A DNA stretch of 8,348 nucleotides from an uncultured Bacteroidales bacterium (GTDB taxonomy: Bacteria; Bacteroidota; Bacteroidia; Bacteroidales; Muribaculaceae). A model generated the notes under the pieces. It was not told the origin of the DNA. It searched no databases and worked only from the letters and a program-made list of their open reading frames with translations. The translations under genes and the position numbers were made by a program. Positions 5,454 through 8,348 of this stretch are shown here, piece by piece; within the stretch, counting starts at the first letter, position 1, and every line of letters begins with the position of its first letter. The DNA lies in the NCBI GenBank assembly GCA_900554715.1, contig USIN01000064.1, positions 1-8,348 on the forward strand, in the 5' to 3' direction.

Positions 5454-5597
5454 ATGATGTATATAAACGCTTACTATACTCTTTATTCATTAGTACTTAA
5501 CGAAGATTACAACCAAGACATCTCGTTTTGTGAAAAAACGGGACAAGAATCATTAGTCACGATACACCCGACTGCATTCTGGAATACACTTCAGTAA
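5454..5597 (+). CDS. Possible small ORF of 47 codons, unknown
   Basis: ATG ATG at 5454/5457 opens a 47-codon frame ending in TAA at 5595-5597. The peptide begins MMYINAYYTLYSLVLNEDY, with a mildly hydrophobic Tyr/Leu-rich start, and ends HPTAFWNTLQ. I recognise no family. For: a purine-rich GGAAAG at 5439-5444 has Shine-Dalgarno-like spacing, and a candidate promoter and leader structure lie upstream. Against: the AT-rich context and short length mean chance is quite possible. A hairpin inside it (5521-5529 with 5535-5543, loop GTGAA, one G-T pair) could be an RNA element instead of coding sequence. If translated in the efflux operon's leader, it might act as a leader peptide or a small independent protein (inference). 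Confidence 0.3.
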   Translation: MMYINAYYTLYSLVLNEDYNQDISFCEKTGQESLVTIHPTAFWNTLQ

Positions 5598-5599
5598 GT

Positions 5600-5616
5600 T
5601 TCGACTTGCTGTCGAA
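5600..5616 (+). other. Short hairpin in the efflux operon leader
   Basis: TTCGAC (5600-5605) and GTCGAA (5611-5616) form a perfect 6-bp stem with loop TTGCT, starting just after the small ORF's stop. It may be part of a folded leader together with the larger hairpin 6 bases downstream, or a DNA dyad. There is no T-run. Confidence 0.35.
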
Positions 5617-5621
5617 TCATT

Positions 5622-5654
5622 TGGCGTCATAACCCTGCGGGGGTAATGATGCCA
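5622..5654 (+). other. Strong imperfect hairpin before the efflux operon
   Basis: TGGCGTCAT (5622-5630) pairs with ATGATGCCA (5646-5654) with one G-T pair. After an A/A mismatch, ACCC (5632-5635) pairs with GGGT (5641-5644), with loop TGCGG. This 33-base structure ends 52 bases before the tolC-like ATG. It lacks a terminal T-run, so it is more likely an attenuation-like, stability or protein-binding element than a simple terminator. Confidence 0.5.
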
Positions 5655-5706
5655 CAATCAGCGCGCCTTTTCAGAACCACATATCAATCATAATCATATT
5701 TTACAG

Positions 5707-7026
5707 ATGACAAAAACAATCAATTTGTTAGCGGCATTTGTCGTGACGCTCATGCCCGGCGCATACGGTCAGGGAGTCAGACAGATGTCTATCGGCGAAA
5801 TTTTCGGCCTCGCAGACAGACAGAACGCCGACATAGCTACCGCAGATTCAAGAATCGCTACCGCGCGGCAGGGCGAAGCTGTAGCCCAAAACGCCCGTCT
5901 GCCGCAATTGAACGCATCGCTCACGCTGAGTTATCTCGGCGACGGCACCATACTCGACCGCGATTTCGGCAACGCCACGCGTGACCGTCTGCCTCATTTC
6001 AGCAATACCCTCGGCGTAGAACTATATCAGCCCGTCTACACCGGCGGAGCCATATCGTCGGGCATAGGTTTGGCGAAAAAAGGGACCGAAATGGCTGAAA
6101 ACAGCCGTACGATGTCGATCAACTCAGTGAGAATGGCTCTTGCCACAAATTATCTCGAACTCGCCAAACACCGCAATCTCCTGCAAGTCTATAACGAAAA
6201 CATAAGACTGACAGAGAAACTTATCGGAGAGATGAAGGCGAAGCACTCTCAGGGCATCGTCCTGAAAAATGACATTACGCGCTATGAGCTGCGCCTGTCG
6301 TCGCTTACATACGACCGTCTCGCAACAGAAAACGCCATAAGAATCTTCAACAACAATCTCGTTTCGATGCTCGGGCTTGATCAGTCGACAGAAATCATAC
6401 CCGACATTACCGCAGACGGCAATCTGAATGCACACGGCGATGCCGGCACGTGGATGGAATCAGCCACGACAAACTCGCCGTCGCTGAAATCTCTCGAACT
6501 GTCAGCCGACATGGAGTGTCTTGAACGCAAGATAGCCCACTCTGACTATATACCGAAAATAGGAATAGTAGCCGGAGACAATTTTCTCGGACCGGTCACA
6601 TTTGAAGTGCCTGTTATCAACAAAAACTATAACGCATGGTTTGTCGGCGTCAATGTCAAATTGAACATCTCGTCGCTTTTCACAACGCCCAGGTCAACGA
6701 AAAAACATGATCTCGCGCTGGCGAGCATACGCGATGAACGCGAAGCCACAGCCGCACACATCGAAAGAAACATAACCGAGGCCGCCACCCTCTACCGTCA
6801 GGCAATTGAACGCCTCGAAATCGAACGCAAGAACGTGCAGCTCGCAGATGAGAACTATGCCGTGGTCGCCAACAAATTCGACAACCAGCTCGCGTTGCTC
6901 ACCGACATGCTCGACGCGTCGAACGCGCGCCTCGATGCCGGTGTACGTCTCGTAAACGCTGAAATCTCAACGAGATATTATTATTACCAACTTCATTTCA
7001 TCGCAGGAACTTTAACTACATTATGA
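5707..7026 (+). CDS. TolC-family outer membrane efflux protein
   Basis: The 439-residue product has a signal peptide (about 1-21, MTKTINLLAAFVVTLMPGAYG) and no lipobox cysteine. The rest shows the two-fold repeat of the outer membrane efflux family. Each half has long amphipathic helices (about 27-66, 118-210, 247-285 and 335-435) and strand-forming parts such as LGVELYQPVYTGGAIS (102-117) and AWFVGVNVKLNISSLF. YQPVYTGG is the typical first-repeat motif. Trimers form a barrel-and-tunnel channel through the outer membrane and periplasm, docking to the adaptor encoded next. Its stop overlaps the next start by four bases (ATGA), so the genes are one translationally coupled operon. The start is the ATG just before the signal peptide. 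A roughly 300-nt leader with hairpins precedes it; no local repressor gene is visible. Confidence 0.93.
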   Translation: MTKTINLLAAFVVTLMPGAYGQGVRQMSIGEIFGLADRQNADIATADSRIATARQGEAVAQNARLPQLNASLTLSYLGDGTILDRDFGNATRDRLPHFSNTLGVELYQPVYTGGAISSGIGLAKKGTEMAENSRTMSINSVRMALATNYLELAKHRNLLQVYNENIRLTEKLIGEMKAKHSQGIVLKNDITRYELRLSSLTYDRLATENAIRIFNNNLVSMLGLDQSTEIIPDITADGNLNAHGDAGTWMESATTNSPSLKSLELSADMECLERKIAHSDYIPKIGIVAGDNFLGPVTFEVPVINKNYNAWFVGVNVKLNISSLFTTPRSTKKHDLALASIRDEREATAAHIERNITEAATLYRQAIERLEIERKNVQLADENYAVVANKFDNQLALLTDMLDASNARLDAGVRLVNAEISTRYYYYQLHFIAGTLTTL

Positions 7027-8057
7027 AACAGAAAACTCGCCGCAGGCTCCAGAACGCCGGAGTCATAATTCTCATAGCCATAGGTTTTGCATGGATAGTC
7101 TTCAGGTTTATTGGCTTCTCGTCGTCGACATACACCGACAACGCTCAGGTTTATCAACGCATTGTGCCGGTAATCAGCCGCGTCCAGGGATTCGTGAAAG
7201 AAATCCGTTTTGACGATTACACTCCGGTACACAAAGGCGACACACTCGCGATAATCGAGGACGCCGATTTCCGTCTCCAGCTGGCTCAGGCCAAAGCCAA
7301 TCTGCAAAATGCCCTTTCGGGCAAGAATGTCGCGACATCGGCCGTATCGACCTCGACCAACGACATCACCGTCACCGAGTCGGCGCTTGCCGAAGTCGAA
7401 GCCCTGCTGCGCAACGCCGAACGTGACCTCGAGCGCTATTCGGCCCTGCTGGCTCAGGATGCCGTGACGCGGCAGCAGTATGATGCCGTCGAGACAAACT
7501 GTCTCGCCCTCAAGGCCAAACGCGATATGCTGAAACGACAGAAGAACTCTACGGGCCTGGTAGCCCAGCAGCAGCGCCACCGCCTCGGCCAAAACGACGC
7601 CGGCATAGAGCTGGCCGAAGCGGCCGTCAGCCTCGCCGAACTCAACCTGTCGTACACGGTGCTGACCGCACCATGCGACGGATATACATCGCGCCGCAAC
7701 ATACAGCCCGAACAGCTGATACAGCCCGGACAGACAATCGTGTCAGTCGTCGACACCGGCGATACTTGGGTCATAGCCAACTATAAGGAGACACAGACTG
7801 CCCGAATGGCAATCGGCGACACAGTCTCGATTTCTGTCGACGCCCTACCCGGCATAAAATATACGGGCATCATCGAAGCTATCTCAAACGCCACGGGGGC
7901 AAAATATTCTCCCATACCGCAAGACAATGCCACAGGCAACTTTGTCAAGGTCGAACAGCGCATTCCCGTGAAAATAAGGTTTGCGCCCGAAACTGACGGC
8001 GAGGATATGAGCCGTCTGCGGTCGGGAATGAATGTCGAATGTAAAGTAGTCAGGTGA
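7023..8057 (+). CDS. EmrA-like / HlyD-family periplasmic adaptor of an MFS efflux pump
   Basis: The 344-residue product has an N-terminal inner-membrane anchor (about 11-31) followed by the EmrA-type sequence TYTDNAQVYQRIVPVISRVQG (starting at 36). The first half-lipoyl segment is at about 45-80. A long coiled-coil hairpin (about 82-205) includes ERDLERYSALLAQDAVTRQQ. The second lipoyl half is LNLSYTVLTAPCDGYTS (from 208). The beta-barrel domain contains the EmrA signature around 292-318, with PQDNATGNFVKVEQRIPVKI (299-318). The DNATGNFVKV motif separates EmrA-type partners of MFS pumps from RND adaptors. It bridges the inner-membrane pump and the TolC-like channel. Length and domains are complete. 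It overlaps the upstream gene by 4 bases and the downstream pump gene by 1 base (TGATG). Confidence 0.94.
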   Translation: MKQKTRRRLQNAGVIILIAIGFAWIVFRFIGFSSSTYTDNAQVYQRIVPVISRVQGFVKEIRFDDYTPVHKGDTLAIIEDADFRLQLAQAKANLQNALSGKNVATSAVSTSTNDITVTESALAEVEALLRNAERDLERYSALLAQDAVTRQQYDAVETNCLALKAKRDMLKRQKNSTGLVAQQQRHRLGQNDAGIELAEAAVSLAELNLSYTVLTAPCDGYTSRRNIQPEQLIQPGQTIVSVVDTGDTWVIANYKETQTARMAIGDTVSISVDALPGIKYTGIIEAISNATGAKYSPIPQDNATGNFVKVEQRIPVKIRFAPETDGEDMSRLRSGMNVECKVVR

Positions 8058-8348
8058 TGGGACATGGACCAAGCCCCTTCTCGAGCAACCGCCTCTCGGT
8101 CTACAAGCCGTGGGTGCCACGACAGCTGCGTTTCTGGCTGATTATCATGTTTGCGTTCTTCTACCAGCTCTCAGGCGGCGTATACCTTGCCGCCCTGAGC
8201 CAGATGGTCGGTGAGCTGTCGTTTATCAGCGAAGATGTCACCATGGCGAGCTACTGCTCGTTAATCGGACTCAACATGATTTTCCCCGTGCTGTTCAGAT
8301 GGAAATTCTATCTCTACAGCCGCCAGATGTGGTTTGTGTCGAGCATCG
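8057..8348 (+). CDS. MFS transporter (efflux pump), N-terminal part only; cut by window edge
   Basis: ATG 8057-8059 shares one base with the adaptor's stop (TGATG), and the frame is open to the end: 97 codons. An in-frame GTG directly before it is a less likely start. After a short cytoplasmic N-terminus with the phrase VYKPWVPRQLRFW there are hydrophobic segments at about residues 26-48 and 63-80. The spacing, and phrases such as SGGVYLAALSQMVGEL and SEDVTMASYCSLIG, fit the large 14-helix (DHA2-like) MFS pumps that follow EmrA-type genes in Bacteroidota (from memory). It should use the proton gradient to drive export of drugs or other toxic compounds through the adaptor and outer-membrane channel. 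The substrate cannot be inferred. The family motifs that would settle this lie beyond the window. Confidence 0.8.
   Translation, partial: MGHGPSPFSSNRLSVYKPWVPRQLRFWLIIMFAFFYQLSGGVYLAALSQMVGELSFISEDVTMASYCSLIGLNMIFPVLFRWKFYLYSRQMWFVSSI

Noticed and set aside
5521..5543. Hairpin inside the small ORF as an intrinsic terminator of a short RNA.
   Set aside because: The stem is A/T-rich at its top with a G-T pair and is followed by CAAGAATC, not a T-run, so termination is not supported.
5595..5602. TAAGTTTC as a -7 promoter element closer to the tolC-like gene.
   Set aside because: It mismatches TAnnTTTG at the last base and has no TTG 19-21 bases upstream.
7023..7036. The first 14 bases of the adaptor gene equal the first 14 bases of the EEP gene (complement of 982-995), both in ATGA overlaps.
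   Set aside because: Both simply encode a Lys-rich start (MKQKT) before a membrane anchor; similarity ends at once, so there is no evidence of a repeat or recombination site.
6993..7592. A 199-codon minus-strand open frame opposite tolC/emrA.
   Set aside because: It overlaps two well-supported genes completely and has no own promoter or domain, so it is a shadow.

Overview
The window looks like chromosome from a Bacteroidota, most probably order Bacteroidales; a Muribaculaceae-type gut commensal would fit, but no marker here fixes the genus. The signs are: promoters of the Bacteroides type (TTG/TTTG, about 19-20 bp, TAnnTTTG), genes without Shine-Dalgarno sequences and with A-rich leaders, a DUF4251 lipid-free secreted protein (a family seen mainly in Bacteroidota), and a TolC / EmrA-like / MFS efflux operon of the type found in this phylum. 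No tRNA, rRNA, CRISPR array, insertion sequence or integrase is visible.

Layout. (1) Positions 1-2474, minus strand: a tightly packed operon read right to left. It has two different rhomboid-family intramembrane serine proteases in tandem, then a membrane-anchored endonuclease/exonuclease/phosphatase (EEP) protein that runs off the left edge. (2) Positions 2475-2661: a divergent promoter region serving the rhomboid operon and, on the plus strand, an HU-type nucleoid protein (2662-2934). (3) A 17-bp perfect hairpin (2961-3001) lies between HU and the convergent rubrerythrin gene (3050-3631, minus). Upstream of rubrerythrin are two inverted repeats and a secreted DUF4251 protein (3719-4285, minus). 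(4) Positions 4400-5284, minus: a solitary, AT-rich DUF2806 gene of unknown function, with a strong consensus promoter overlapped by nested palindromes. (5) Positions 5285-5706: a 422-bp intergenic region with a plus-strand promoter candidate, a compact RNA-like fold with alternative pairings, a 47-codon small ORF and further hairpins. (6) Positions 5707-8348, plus: an efflux operon of outer-membrane channel, periplasmic adaptor and MFS pump. Its genes are joined by stop/start overlaps, and the pump gene is cut by the right edge.

How the parts work together. The last three genes should form a tripartite EmrAB-TolC-type exporter spanning both membranes. No repressor gene sits beside it, so control may lie in the unusual leader region. 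Rubrerythrin is an oxygen/peroxide-defence enzyme typical of anaerobes. The rhomboids and the EEP protein are translationally linked, but their joint role is unknown. The parts most worth a second look are the 5300-5700 region (palindromic promoter, structured leader, small ORF) and the compositionally distinct DUF2806 gene. Neither is shown here to be a new system.
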